Positions 44,881 to 54,350 are shown, numbered from the stretch's first letter. The stretch: 64,000 nucleotides of DNA from Candidatus Bathyarchaeota archaeon (GCA_026014485.1 JAOZIE010000001.1:145094-209093), one strand, 5' to 3'. The notes: generated from the letters alone by a model not told the origin. Numbers and translations are program-made.

Positions 44881-45879
44881 ATGGTGAAAAAGATGGTAAC
44901 CTTAAGAGCATTAGCACCCTCATTAACCAGAATAACAGTAGCAGGAGCAGTTGGAGCAGCACTCCACATTGGACAAGGAAACTGCGACCTCATCGATGAC
45001 CAAGCTGTAGAATTCAGTCGAGCAGTACTCCATCAGACAGACGTAGAAGGCGAAGTCATCTGCTGTGAAGGACCCAAAGACAACGCGCCAAGCTTTGCCT
45101 ACAGAGAAAAAGTCGGCACAGGAAGAGGACCTAAAGTCGAGTTTGTCGTCGACCCTGTTGACGGCACAACCGCAGCCAGCAAAGGCAGAAAAGATTCCAT
45201 ATCTGCACTCGCCTGTGCACCATCGGGATGTTTCCAAATTCTGCCAGATGACGGCTACTACTTCAAGATAGCCACAAGCGATCATAGTTTAGGGACCCTC
45301 AGCGCAGATATGACTATAGAAGAAATTGTACGCACCGCCGCCAAAAACAAAGGCTTACCACTCACAAACTTCACCGTCATAATGCTCGAACGAGAACGCC
45401 ACAGCAACATTCTTAAACAACTTCGCAACCTTGGCGTACGCATACTTCTTATCCCAGACGGGGATATCGCCGCTGCAGTTGTCAGTTGCATCCCAAACAG
45501 CGGCGTTGACCTGCTTATCGGTGCAGGCGCAGGACCCGAAGCAACCATAGCCGCAACAGCAGTGAAGTGCCTCGGCGGAACTATGCTTGTCAAGGTTTGG
45601 AAAGACAAAAAAGACGATGCAAACCGCTTAGACCGCTTGAAAAAGGTTGGCGTAGATGTGGAGAAAACCTACGACCAAGATGAGTTAGCGAAGGGCAACG
45701 AATTGGTGTTTGCAGCTTCAGGCGTAACCAAAGGCGAACTTTTAGATGGCGTTCGGCTGATTCCAGACGGTGCAGTTGTCCAGAGTATTTGCATGCGTAT
45801 GCCAAGCGGAACCATAGAAAAATCCGAAACTAAACTGCGGTTTAAGGGTCACCCAGTTTACCAACAGTTCATTCCCTAA
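44881..45879 (+). CDS. glpX: Fructose-1,6-bisphosphatase class II (GlpX type)
   Basis: 332 residues from ATG 44881. It catalyses the dephosphorylation of fructose 1,6-bisphosphate in gluconeogenesis. Family motifs: GQGNCDLIDDQAVEF, the metal site VEFVVDPVDGTTAASKG, LIGAGAGPEATIAATAVKCLGG. The frame is open further upstream to 44770, but the extra 37 residues do not match the family, and the TATA element lies inside that stretch, so the later start is better. GlpX is typical of bacteria; most archaea use a bifunctional aldolase/phosphatase, so this may be a transferred gene. Sedoheptulose bisphosphatase activity is an alternative. Confidence 0.82.
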   Translation: MVKKMVTLRALAPSLTRITVAGAVGAALHIGQGNCDLIDDQAVEFSRAVLHQTDVEGEVICCEGPKDNAPSFAYREKVGTGRGPKVEFVVDPVDGTTAASKGRKDSISALACAPSGCFQILPDDGYYFKIATSDHSLGTLSADMTIEEIVRTAAKNKGLPLTNFTVIMLERERHSNILKQLRNLGVRILLIPDGDIAAAVVSCIPNSGVDLLIGAGAGPEATIAATAVKCLGGTMLVKVWKDKKDDANRLDRLKKVGVDVEKTYDQDELAKGNELVFAASGVTKGELLDGVRLIPDGAVVQSICMRMPSGTIEKSETKLRFKGHPVYQQFIP

Positions 45880-46075
45880 AACGCTCACACCAACCCCCTT
45901 CTATTTTTATGTTTAAACCTAACCGCGTCAAGCAAAAGATATCACTTCTTACCAAGACAACAGGAAGATACACTCAATTAGCCCACAGAACAAGAAGTAA
46001 AAAAACCTATACTATTATCATGCTTCAACCCGCATCAGAAACTCTAAAGGAACTCAGTCAACCGTCGTAAAGCGT

Positions 46076-47062
46076 TTAGGCATAGGGATTGCCACTTAGC
46101 TCCTGTAGGGCACGCAACCGTTTAACAATGTTGGGATGTGTAGATAACGCTTCTATTAGTCTATCGCCGAACGTGATTTTTTTGGCAAGAATGTCATCGA
46201 CGAGCTTCCGATTGCTCTCAAAGTAATTTAAGGCTTCCGAATCTGCCTGTGCAGTTTCAGGGTTAGCAATAAACAGTGATTTGAAGCCGTTGAAGCTCTG
46301 TGATTCCTGTTGCTGTCGGGGCATAGATTTGCGGGTTCTCGCGCTGGCATGAACGATTTTAGCTAAACCAGTGCTAAGTTTGTTGGCGCCGTTATCAACA
46401 ACGGAGACGCTGTGACGGTCAGCGTAATACTCACGTAGCCTGCTAACGTGGAGGGTGAAAAGGTTAAGCACCCAGCTGAAAGCCATAAACGCTATGCCGA
46501 TTAACGCGCCGCCCCCGTTGTTATCCCTGCTTTGTCGACCGCCAAACATGCCTGAAAGCAACAGGGAATAACCGATGTAGTAACATAGAGCAGGCAGGAA
46601 GCTGACAACCATCATGACTTGAACGTCACGGTGCTTAAGATGCCCAAGCTCGTGTCCCAAAACCGCTTCGACTTCGCCCTCGTTGAGGTTGCTAAGCAAA
46701 CCTTGAGTAACCGCTACTCTGCTGCCTGAAATCGGCGAACCATATGCAAAAGCGTTCGGCATGGGAATCTGCGCAAGCATAAGCTTAGGCGTGTTGATTC
46801 CGCTTTTGCGGCTTAAATCTGCAACCATCTGCTGTAGCCGGGGGTTTTCGCCTTGTTTCATCTCGCGCACCTTGTAGATTGCGCCTACAAGATACGGTGC
46901 AATGAGCCATTGAACTATGTTGAACGTTACAACTAGGATGCCTATGGTTAGCAGGTTGAAAGTTCCTGCCCACGTCAAAACTAAGCTGAAAACTAACGTG
47001 GATAAACCAAAGATAACCGCTAAAGTTGCAACCATGGAGAGGCGAAGTTTCCACAATTCCAT
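46076..47062 (-). CDS. htpX: HtpX-like membrane zinc metalloprotease
   Basis: 328 residues. Two N-terminal membrane helices (about 10-32 and 35-58), the catalytic HELGHLKHRD (about 138-147), two more helices, and the third zinc ligand in EYYADRHS. It cleaves misfolded membrane proteins with its active site at the cytoplasmic face. Length and order fit M48B proteases. A glycine/asparagine-rich loop (GGRQSRDNNGGG) links the later helices. It stands alone. The intergenic 45880-46075 is AT-rich without features. Confidence 0.9.
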   Translation of the reverse strand: MELWKLRLSMVATLAVIFGLSTLVFSLVLTWAGTFNLLTIGILVVTFNIVQWLIAPYLVGAIYKVREMKQGENPRLQQMVADLSRKSGINTPKLMLAQIPMPNAFAYGSPISGSRVAVTQGLLSNLNEGEVEAVLGHELGHLKHRDVQVMMVVSFLPALCYYIGYSLLLSGMFGGRQSRDNNGGGALIGIAFMAFSWVLNLFTLHVSRLREYYADRHSVSVVDNGANKLSTGLAKIVHASARTRKSMPRQQQESQSFNGFKSLFIANPETAQADSEALNYFESNRKLVDDILAKKITFGDRLIEALSTHPNIVKRLRALQELSGNPYA

Positions 47063-47293
47063 GTTGAATTACCCAGTTTCAACTGAACAAAACGCGCTTA
47101 TAATGTTTATCCCAACGCAAACCCAAAACCGGCGCACGATTCCGAATGAAAAGCAACAGAGCACAAAGGCAAGTGCCAACATAGAACCGTTGTAACCACG
47201 CTCCAGACTAAGAATTTCCTCAGGATGAATCAAAGAGATTAAAACCCATTAGCCCTCTATCATAAAAAGGTAAAAGGAAAGGAGATGCACCCA

Positions 47294-48373
47294 ATGAAAG
47301 CCGCCGTTATCTTAGGGACCAGACCTGAAATAATAAAATGTGCCCCCATTATACGTGAATGCCAAAGGTTACGCCAAGATTACTTTGTGCTACACACGGG
47401 ACAGCATTACTCCTACAATATGGACAAAGTCTTTTTTGAACAGCTGAAGCTGCCAGAAGCCAAATACAACCTTGACGTAGGCTCAGGCTTACATGGAAAA
47501 CAAACTGGCGAAATGCTAATCGGCATTGAAAAAGTGCTGAAGCAAGAACGGCCAGATGTAGTGCTGGTTCAAGGCGACACAAACACCGTGCTGTCGGGGG
47601 CAATTGCAGCCGCGAAACTCGGCATCAAAATCGGGCACGTTGAAGCGGGGTTACGAAGCTACGACCGTAGCATGCCCGAAGAAATCAACAGGGTCTTAGC
47701 TGACCACTGCTCGGACTTCCTGTTCGCTCCAACCGAAGAATCTATGCAGATCTTGATTCAGGAGGGTATAGACCGTGAAAGGGTATTCATGGTTGGCAAT
47801 ACAGTTGTTGACGCAGTCCGCCAGAACCTTAAGATAGCCAACACAGAGGCCCAGGTCTTCAACCGATTAGGGGTCGAAGCTGGAGAATACATGTTAGCTA
47901 CAAGTCATAGGCAAGAAAACGTGGATGACAAAAAAAGATATGCAGGAATCATCCAAGGACTCAGGCGTGTTCAAAACGAATTTGGCATCCCACTGATTTA
48001 CCCTGTTCATCCCAGAGCGAAAAAACAGCTCAACGCCTTCAACTTGGACACTGCGGGCTTAAAACTCGTGGAGCCTATGGATTACCTGACGTTTCTGCAG
48101 CTTGAAAGCAAAGCAAAGCTGGTGTTGACAGATTCAGGAGGCGTCCAAGAAGAAACATGTATTCTGGGCGTGCCATGTGTCACCCTAAGGGATAACACCG
48201 AGAGACCCGAAACTTTGTCCGTAGGTTCGAACATTCTTGCGGGCACCGAACCTCCAAGAATTCTCCAAGCAGCCAAAAAGATTTCTGCCAAAAAAGCAAA
48301 ATGGACTAATCCCTTCGGAGACGGCAAAACAGGACAACGGATAATCAAGGTGTTGATTGACCGCTTTTCATGA
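47294..48373 (+). CDS. wecB: UDP-N-acetylglucosamine 2-epimerase (non-hydrolysing)
   Basis: 359 residues. It interconverts UDP-GlcNAc and UDP-ManNAc for surface glycans. Motifs: GTRPEIIKCAPII, LHTGQHYSYNMDKVFFEQL, GHVEAGLRSYDR with PEEINR, TSHRQENVDD and DSGGVQEE. Start: GGAG at 47281-47284 fits ATG 47294 (9-nt spacing) better than ATG 47285, which follows it directly. It stands alone, far from the glycosyltransferases at 12-14 kb, but belongs to the same general pathway. Confidence 0.92.
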   Translation: MKAAVILGTRPEIIKCAPIIRECQRLRQDYFVLHTGQHYSYNMDKVFFEQLKLPEAKYNLDVGSGLHGKQTGEMLIGIEKVLKQERPDVVLVQGDTNTVLSGAIAAAKLGIKIGHVEAGLRSYDRSMPEEINRVLADHCSDFLFAPTEESMQILIQEGIDRERVFMVGNTVVDAVRQNLKIANTEAQVFNRLGVEAGEYMLATSHRQENVDDKKRYAGIIQGLRRVQNEFGIPLIYPVHPRAKKQLNAFNLDTAGLKLVEPMDYLTFLQLESKAKLVLTDSGGVQEETCILGVPCVTLRDNTERPETLSVGSNILAGTEPPRILQAAKKISAKKAKWTNPFGDGKTGQRIIKVLIDRFS

Positions 48374-48411
48374 GCAGAAAATCAAAACGGGAAAACTCGA
48401 AAGAAGGGGAG

Positions 48412-50787
48412 TTAGGGTCCGTTGTATGTGTTGCCTATTGAAACTGCATCGTAAAAGACTTGATGTGCCACATTTGTGCAGTCGCTGAATAAGCCCACAT
48501 TAACCGAAGTCACATATCCAGCACCAGCCGAATTCTTATTAGACAAACCTATAATCTGATCCCCATCAAGCCAAACACCATACTCACCCAACAAAGAATC
48601 AACCTTCACATACAACTCCAAACAATACCACGTATCCAAAGAAAAACTGTAAGAACAATCCGCATATTCCCAGCCAGCACCATTCCTATAACCAAGCTCC
48701 ACAAACAAACCACCACCACTCCTAGCAAAATTAACAAAACACAAATCCGAAGAACCACCAAAACCCATAACAAAAAAATACGTACCCACAGAAGGCAACG
48801 CACCACCAAACTTAAAATACGCACGACAATAAACCACAGACTCCCCATCCAAACCAACACCACAAAAACCAGAAGGCCAAAAACCACCAGACACATCAAC
48901 ACCAGCACAACACGCCCCCTCAACACCACCCAAACCAACAACACTCAAAGAACACCCAGAAGACACAAACTCCGACCACGCCGAAAAATCACCACTCTCA
49001 AACCCATCCTCAAAAAGAACCACAGTTGGTTGGGTTACCGCTTTGAAATAAGCGACCAAAGTGTGGCTGGTTCCTGCGGCTTGTGTGGGCAAAGTTATAG
49101 GATTTGCGGTCAGGTTGTTTCCGTCAAACAACCAATAGCTAAACGCGTAATTCGCAGTGGGTGAAGCGGTAACCGTCAAAGCTCCGGAGGTAACGTTGAC
49201 GACGCCTAAGGGGGTTGTGGTTCCACCAACGGAGCCGTCCACGTTTATGGAAACGAGCCACCCGTAAGGAGCAGGGTTTTGTTTGAAGAACGCAACCAAA
49301 GTGTGATTTGTGCCTGCAGTTTGGGCGGGTAGGACAATTGGATTTGAAGTTAAGTTAACGCCGTCAAATAGCCAGTAATCAAAAGAGTAATTCGTCGCTG
49401 GATACGCGGTAACGGTTAAGGTACCTGAAGTAACGTTTTGCAGTCCAGATGGGGCCGTAGTTCCACCTGTGGACCCATTCACGGAAACCGATACAAGCCA
49501 GCCTTCAGGCTGAGGGACAGGTGTAAAGAAAGCTAATAGAGTATGGTTTGTTTCAGCGGTTTGGTTTGGCAGGGTCACAGGGTTTGAAGTTAGGGTATTC
49601 CCGTCAAAGAGCCATTTGCTGAAAGAGTAGTTCGCTGTGGGAGTTGCCGTCACGGTTAAGGTCCCTGAAGTGACATTTTGAGGTCCAGACGGGTTTGTCG
49701 TACCACCAACAGAACCGTTAACGCTAACGGAAAGCAGCCACCAGTTTGGCGGTGGAGAAACCTCTGTGAAGTACGCAATTAAACTGTGGCTTGACCCTGC
49801 AGACTGCGAGGGCAAAATAACTGGATTTGACGTCAAGTTGGCGCCATCAAACAGCCAATAACTAAAAGAGTAGCCTGATGCAGGAGTAGCCGTAACCGTC
49901 AAAGACCCCGAGACGGAAACCGCCCCAGAGGGGCTAGTGCTACCGCCCAATGTTGGGTTTGACCCAATCGACACGGACCAATTGCTTGGTGGAGTAACTT
50001 GAGCCATCTCTTCTATCATGCTCCATGTCAACACATCGGGATTGCCCATATCTGGACTGGCACCGTTGATGTAACTTGTTCCAGCAAAACCATACTCTTT
50101 GAACAGAGGCCACACTTGAGTGTAATCCGTAACCCAACCATCGTCGAAACTTATAACGACAACCGCCTTTTGACCGTCATAAGCCGTGTATGCATCTCGC
50201 ATTGTTAAAGTTAACAGATTACCTTCATTTTGCTGCTCTTGGAGATAGCCCAAAATTTGCTCTAATCGGGTAGGGGTTATACCATAAGCGATTGGAGGGT
50301 CAGATACAGCATGAGTGTACAAGTTCAGTAACCCCTTATTGGCTATAGTTTCGTTTATCCAAGCTTTTATTTGGTTTAAACTTGTGTCTGCCTGCAAACT
50401 TGCACATGATAATGTATACCATTCAGGAACAGGGTAAGGCTCGGGGAAATAACTGCCTCCGCCTGCTGTTCTTCCACTTAGCCTAAACTGCGAAACTACA
50501 CTAATCACTTGACTGTTATACAGTCCTTCGGGGTAAGCAAAATGCAGAGGGGGAGGCAAACCGTGCTCCTGAAAAACAGAATCCATCGTTTGAAGCTCCC
50601 ACAGAATTTGGCTACTGTTTAGTAATACAAGCTGCGCGTGGTCAAAGGTATGGTCTTCGAAATTCCAAGCAGGTCCTGACGCAGGCGTATCCGCTTTCAC
50701 CGACGATACAAAAACTGGAGAACATGCGCCAATAACTACTACCGCGATTATAATTAAGGCTGCAACTGAGCCCAAACCTCTGACCAT
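48412..50787 (-). CDS. Secreted NodB-like deacetylase with permuted order, four B-repeats and a foreign-looking C-terminal domain
   Basis: 791 residues. Signal peptide (about 1-32). The NodB/CE4 motifs are all there but in rotated order: HTFDH (46-50), FAYPEG (83-88), LYTHA (156-160), and only then FDDGW (214-218) and LTWSMIEEM (253-261). In usual CE4 enzymes FDDG comes first. Four repeats of about 79 residues (270-585; GxTxPSG, TVTATP, YSFxYWLFDG, AFF) resemble InlB B-repeats. The last 200 residues start with FEDGFESGDFSAWSEF, as in LamG-like domains; their coding DNA (about 48540-49020) is almost only G and T on the coding strand. It would remove acyl groups from a polysaccharide outside the cell. 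Confidence 0.75.
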   Translation of the reverse strand: MVRGLGSVAALIIIAVVVIGACSPVFVSSVKADTPASGPAWNFEDHTFDHAQLVLLNSSQILWELQTMDSVFQEHGLPPPLHFAYPEGLYNSQVISVVSQFRLSGRTAGGGSYFPEPYPVPEWYTLSCASLQADTSLNQIKAWINETIANKGLLNLYTHAVSDPPIAYGITPTRLEQILGYLQEQQNEGNLLTLTMRDAYTAYDGQKAVVVISFDDGWVTDYTQVWPLFKEYGFAGTSYINGASPDMGNPDVLTWSMIEEMAQVTPPSNWSVSIGSNPTLGGSTSPSGAVSVSGSLTVTATPASGYSFSYWLFDGANLTSNPVILPSQSAGSSHSLIAYFTEVSPPPNWWLLSVSVNGSVGGTTNPSGPQNVTSGTLTVTATPTANYSFSKWLFDGNTLTSNPVTLPNQTAETNHTLLAFFTPVPQPEGWLVSVSVNGSTGGTTAPSGLQNVTSGTLTVTAYPATNYSFDYWLFDGVNLTSNPIVLPAQTAGTNHTLVAFFKQNPAPYGWLVSINVDGSVGGTTTPLGVVNVTSGALTVTASPTANYAFSYWLFDGNNLTANPITLPTQAAGTSHTLVAYFKAVTQPTVVLFEDGFESGDFSAWSEFVSSGCSLSVVGLGGVEGACCAGVDVSGGFWPSGFCGVGLDGESVVYCRAYFKFGGALPSVGTYFFVMGFGGSSDLCFVNFARSGGGLFVELGYRNGAGWEYADCSYSFSLDTWYCLELYVKVDSLLGEYGVWLDGDQIIGLSNKNSAGAGYVTSVNVGLFSDCTNVAHQVFYDAVSIGNTYNGP

Positions 50788-51016
50788 AAAAGTGAAAAAC
50801 TCCAGTTAATGACTGCGTCTAGAAAAATTTTAAGAGTTGTGATTGCATCAGTGTACCCACAATTGCCAAATTCAGATAACAATTTTTTTCAGGAGCTACC
50901 AAATAATAGCCAAATCTGCATCAAACAAGCCGCAAAAACCTTGAGAAACAACGGTCTTTCTCAAATGAAGCAAACAGCATCGAGAGGCGCTCTGCGGAAT
51001 TCAAACAAAAACAGGC

Positions 51017-51403
51017 TTATTTCTTAACGACAAGAACGTTACACTGAGCATCACTCACAACTTGTTTTGAAACGCTGCCCAGCAACATCGAAACTTTACC
51101 GCCTAACCCTCGACTCCCCACAACAATCAGGTCAAAGTTGTCTTGCTTAGCCATAGCCACCAAAGCTTTTGCAGGGTTGGAACCAAAAACGGATTCTGCC
51201 TCGTACTTTATGGACCTATTCTCCAGCGCATTTATTGCCTCTTCGATAACTTCATGAGCTTTCTTTTCGTTACCTTTCTCGTAGAAAGTGACTATTCGTA
51301 TAAAACCCGAAAACAGGTCAGCTACAGTTACAGCTTCAACTAATGCTTTTTTGGCCTGTGGAGAACCGTCAACACCTACAAGTATTCTGATCTTGGGGAA
51401 CAC
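51017..51403 (-). CDS. Universal stress protein (UspA family)
   Basis: 128 residues, a single Usp domain. RILVGVDGS at the N-terminus and the ATP-binding GSRGLGGKVSMLLGSVS near the C-terminus fit the ATP-binding subgroup. Single-domain Usp proteins are common in archaea; the exact role is unknown. The region 50788-51016 between it and the deacetylase-like gene has no gene. Confidence 0.88.
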   Translation of the reverse strand: MFPKIRILVGVDGSPQAKKALVEAVTVADLFSGFIRIVTFYEKGNEKKAHEVIEEAINALENRSIKYEAESVFGSNPAKALVAMAKQDNFDLIVVGSRGLGGKVSMLLGSVSKQVVSDAQCNVLVVKK

Positions 51404-51593
51404 TCGTTATCAAACATCAATAGTTTTTTGAACAGATAACATTTTCTGTAAATTACGATAAACGGAAAACTGTTGAGGCGCTCCCGTACTATCCGTCTCG
51501 TTCGTATACTGACAGTGGATAAGCAGTCTACAGGCACTTGTTTTGTGTTAACCCTTAAATAGCCATATTGAACACAGAATTTTCCGAAAACAA

Positions 51594-51905
51594 TTGGAAA
51601 AGCATCAAAAGAAATTTCACTTTCAAGAAATCAATTGGATAATCTGCTTTCCAGCCGATGGAAACACTGGAAAATACCGCGACTACGATGTCATGCTTGT
51701 AGAAGTAAAAAAGAGTCACGCAAGAAAAGCCAAGTTAGGCGAAATTTTGGATGAATCAAAAATCGACCAGAACTACCCGCATACAGTAGGCTATTTTAAA
51801 GCATGTTCAGGCGAGGCGGCAGCGTTTATGCCCGAGTATCTTGAGTTAAGGGAAATCAGAACGGTTGAAGAGTTCTGGGCTTTCCTTAACGCCCTAAACA
51901 TTTAG
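51594..51905 (+). CDS. Hypothetical small protein
   Basis: 103 residues from TTG 51594. Mixed alpha/beta. A segment MLVEVKKSHARKAKLGEI and a C-terminal EFWAFLNALNI are the clearest parts. No family is recognised. It has no clear ribosome binding site. The 190 bases upstream (51404-51593) must hold its promoter and that of the divergent Usp gene. Confidence 0.45.
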   Translation: MEKHQKKFHFQEINWIICFPADGNTGKYRDYDVMLVEVKKSHARKAKLGEILDESKIDQNYPHTVGYFKACSGEAAAFMPEYLELREIRTVEEFWAFLNALNI

Positions 51906-51995
51906 ACTCCAGAGCCCGCCTCAGCTATAATCCTTATCGACCTGTTAAAGCAATAAATACGCATTTATCCTTAACTTTAAACGTCGGATGATAAT

Positions 51996-52913
51996 TTGCA
52001 GAACACCCAAACGGCAAAAACACAGTTGAAAGCTAACAGCAGTCAAACGGTTTCTTTACCTGAGGGCAGGCAACTTGGTTATCTCTCCGTAGGGGAAGGC
52101 GAGCCAGTGGTCTATTTCCACGGCACCGCAAGCAGCCGATTGGAACTGCTTCTTCTCAAAGACCTCGCGTACACGTACCAGTTTAGGTTAATCGGCTTTG
52201 ACCGCCCAGGCTATGGACTATCAACTTTTGCCCCACGTAGGAAACTGAGCGATATCAATGCAGACATCAACTTCTTGGCTGACCATATTGAGCTGGACAA
52301 GTTTGCTGTGCTCAGCTGGTCAGGTGGGGGGCCGTTCGCTCTAGCTTACGCGTCGCACTTTTCTGAACGCGTAACTAAAATGGTGGTTGTTGGTTCACCC
52401 GCGTTGCCTTTTGACGCTTCAAAGGCACACAACAATAATCCTCTGGCGCGTTTCGCCATGAAAGTCCCACCTGTTGCCATGTGGGTTCTGAGGATGATAC
52501 GGAATTCAGTTTTGAACGCCAACCAAGACATAGAAGCATTCTTAAACTCAGACCGCGGCAGAAAAATGCTTGCCGAATGGCCCAGTTCCGACCAAAAGTT
52601 TTTTGCCAATCCAGCGTGGCTGAAGTTAATGTACGGTTCAATGGCGGAAGGCTTTAGGCAAAACAATGATTCGGTAAAAACGGTCTTTCAGGAGCATCGG
52701 TTGTTCATGAAGCCATGGGATGAACCTTTATGGCGCATTCCTCGAAACAAACTCGCTGTTTGGCAGGGCGCTGAAGACAGAACGTGTACCGTAGAAAACG
52801 CTCACAATCTTGTTGAAGCTGTTGCAGGAGCACATCTAGAGGTGTTCAGCGATGAGGGACACTGTGTTATGTTCAATAAACTTGACAAACTATCTTTGGA
52901 ACTCCGCAAATAA
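51996..52913 (+). CDS. Alpha/beta hydrolase
   Basis: 305 residues from TTG 51996. Motifs: oxyanion YFHGTASS, DRPGYGLS, nucleophile elbow SWSGGG (serine in GxSxG-like form), a catalytic aspartate near AEDRTCT and histidine in DEGHCVMF. The substrate is not predictable. The start has no strong ribosome binding site; the first recognised strand begins at about residue 20. It is followed by a CBS protein in the same direction. Confidence 0.8.
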   Translation: MQNTQTAKTQLKANSSQTVSLPEGRQLGYLSVGEGEPVVYFHGTASSRLELLLLKDLAYTYQFRLIGFDRPGYGLSTFAPRRKLSDINADINFLADHIELDKFAVLSWSGGGPFALAYASHFSERVTKMVVVGSPALPFDASKAHNNNPLARFAMKVPPVAMWVLRMIRNSVLNANQDIEAFLNSDRGRKMLAEWPSSDQKFFANPAWLKLMYGSMAEGFRQNNDSVKTVFQEHRLFMKPWDEPLWRIPRNKLAVWQGAEDRTCTVENAHNLVEAVAGAHLEVFSDEGHCVMFNKLDKLSLELRK

Positions 52914-52979
52914 TTTTTTCGAAAAAAATAAAGAGCAATATTTTTAACCGCTGAAGGCCCTCTTTTCATCTTGAGAGTT

Positions 52980-53396
52980 ATGCCCAAAGTAGAAGAGGTC
53001 ATGACAAGAGGCGTTTTAACCGTTGACAGCAACACAACTGTTGTAGAAGCCGCAGAGTTAATGGCCCAAAAAGGAGTGGGAGATGTGGTGGTCACAGAAA
53101 ATAACCGCCCAAGAGGGATAGTCACTGAAAGAGATTTCGTCAGAAGAGTCATAGCAAAAAAGAGGCCGCTGGATACCAAAATCGCGGATGTAATGACCAC
53201 ACCGCTCATAACCATCGAGCCCGATGCTTCGCTTAATGAGGCGGCTAGGAAAATGGTTAACAACAAAATCAGGAGACTACCGGTCATCAAGGAACACAAA
53301 CTTGTTGGAATAATTGTGGTTTCCGATTTTGCCAAGCATCTGAGCAAAAAGACGCTGACAGAAACTGTATTGGAAGCAATTTGGCGCTACCCATAG
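52980..53396 (+). CDS. Tandem CBS-domain protein
   Basis: 138 residues, two CBS domains (about 1-58 and 70-130). They bind adenine nucleotides and act as energy sensors. VEEVMTRGVLTVDSNTTVVEAAELM and IADVMTTPLITIEPDASLNEAARKM are the repeated CBS starts. ATG 52980 lies about 30-40 bases after a TATA-like AATATTTTTAACC, so the mRNA is probably leaderless or nearly so; a TTG at 52971 is less likely. Partner unknown. Confidence 0.88.
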   Translation: MPKVEEVMTRGVLTVDSNTTVVEAAELMAQKGVGDVVVTENNRPRGIVTERDFVRRVIAKKRPLDTKIADVMTTPLITIEPDASLNEAARKMVNNKIRRLPVIKEHKLVGIIVVSDFAKHLSKKTLTETVLEAIWRYP

Positions 53397-53482
53397 AACA
53401 GAAACGCCCTTGACTACCAAACATGCTTAAGTTCGGGTAACCGTTGTCTACACGTTAAATTTTGGTTAAGTTACTTTGAGAG

Positions 53483-54334
53483 CTACCTTGAGGGTTCTCG
53501 CATGATTCTTGCGTCTTTCACTTCGTAGATTACTTCAGCTACGTTTCTCAGGTTTATTGTGTCTATCTCTTCAATCATGCGGTTAACCATTCTTCCGACA
53601 ACTAGAACAAACACGTTCAAGCCTCTGGATGCGGCTATGGCTGCGGCGCTGCTGATGCCGAATTCAAGGTCAGCTGTGAGCCCCATTTTGTTCAGGACAG
53701 CTCTTCCGACTGCACCCATTACGCCGACGCGGTCTGGTTTGAAGTCATCGTAAAACGATTTAACTTTAACTAAGTCAACTGCTCTTGACCCGCCTCTTCT
53801 TATGCTGGGCAATTTAACAATGAGTATCTTGCCATGTTTCAGTTTGAGTTTTCCCTGCAGATTCTTTAACCCAAGGTCTTCTTCAGGTTTTGCGTTTGCC
53901 ATAGCGGTACCTTTGGCTTCGGCGTTAGGGTCATCTGTAGCCACGGTGTACATTACGCCTTCCTTCATTATGATGCCTACCTCGTCTCCTGCTTTGACTG
54001 ATTGGGTGGCTATAGCGGGAAGGGCACGTTCAATTTTCATTTCGCGTTTGATTGAGGTAAGGTAGTCCTCCAAGTGCCTCAGGTCGTCACGGAGTTTTGC
54101 TGTTCCCTTAGCGGTAAGCCGGTAGTCTGCGCGCTCTGAACCCGTTTCGAGTAGACCTTCTTTAGCTAGTTTTTTGAAGTACTTGGATACTGCCTGAATT
54201 GTAATACCTAATGCGTCGGCTATGTCTTTTTGTTTGACGTGGGGTTGGTTACGCATTATTTCTATGAGAATTTGGAATTTGGTTAATTCGCCTTTGTCGC
54301 GTAAGAACAGGTTTTTCGAGGTCTTTCTCGGCAA
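53483..54334 (-). CDS. Winged-helix regulator, candidate cobalt/cobalamin regulator
   Basis: 283 residues from TTG 54334. Winged helix in residues 15-85 (IEIMRNQPHVKQKDIADALGITIQAVSKYFKKLAKEGLLETGSERADYRLTAKG). The C-terminal domain (about 120-283) has KAGDEVGIIMKEGVMYTV and a glycine/alanine-rich GVMGAVGRAVLNKMG stretch, and may bind a small ligand. It is divergent from cbiMNQO with an 89-base gap that contains the shared promoter module, one part of which lies 16 bases before this gene's start. The ligand could be a corrinoid or cobalt; this is inferred from position only. Confidence 0.7.
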   Translation of the reverse strand: MPRKTSKNLFLRDKGELTKFQILIEIMRNQPHVKQKDIADALGITIQAVSKYFKKLAKEGLLETGSERADYRLTAKGTAKLRDDLRHLEDYLTSIKREMKIERALPAIATQSVKAGDEVGIIMKEGVMYTVATDDPNAEAKGTAMANAKPEEDLGLKNLQGKLKLKHGKILIVKLPSIRRGGSRAVDLVKVKSFYDDFKPDRVGVMGAVGRAVLNKMGLTADLEFGISSAAAIAASRGLNVFVLVVGRMVNRMIEEIDTINLRNVAEVIYEVKDARIMREPSR

Positions 54335-54350
54335 TTCTGGTTAACCCAAA

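Noticed and set aside
52802-53347. 181-codon minus-strand frame opposite the CBS gene
   Set aside because: It mirrors the CBS repeats on the other strand and has no motifs of its own.
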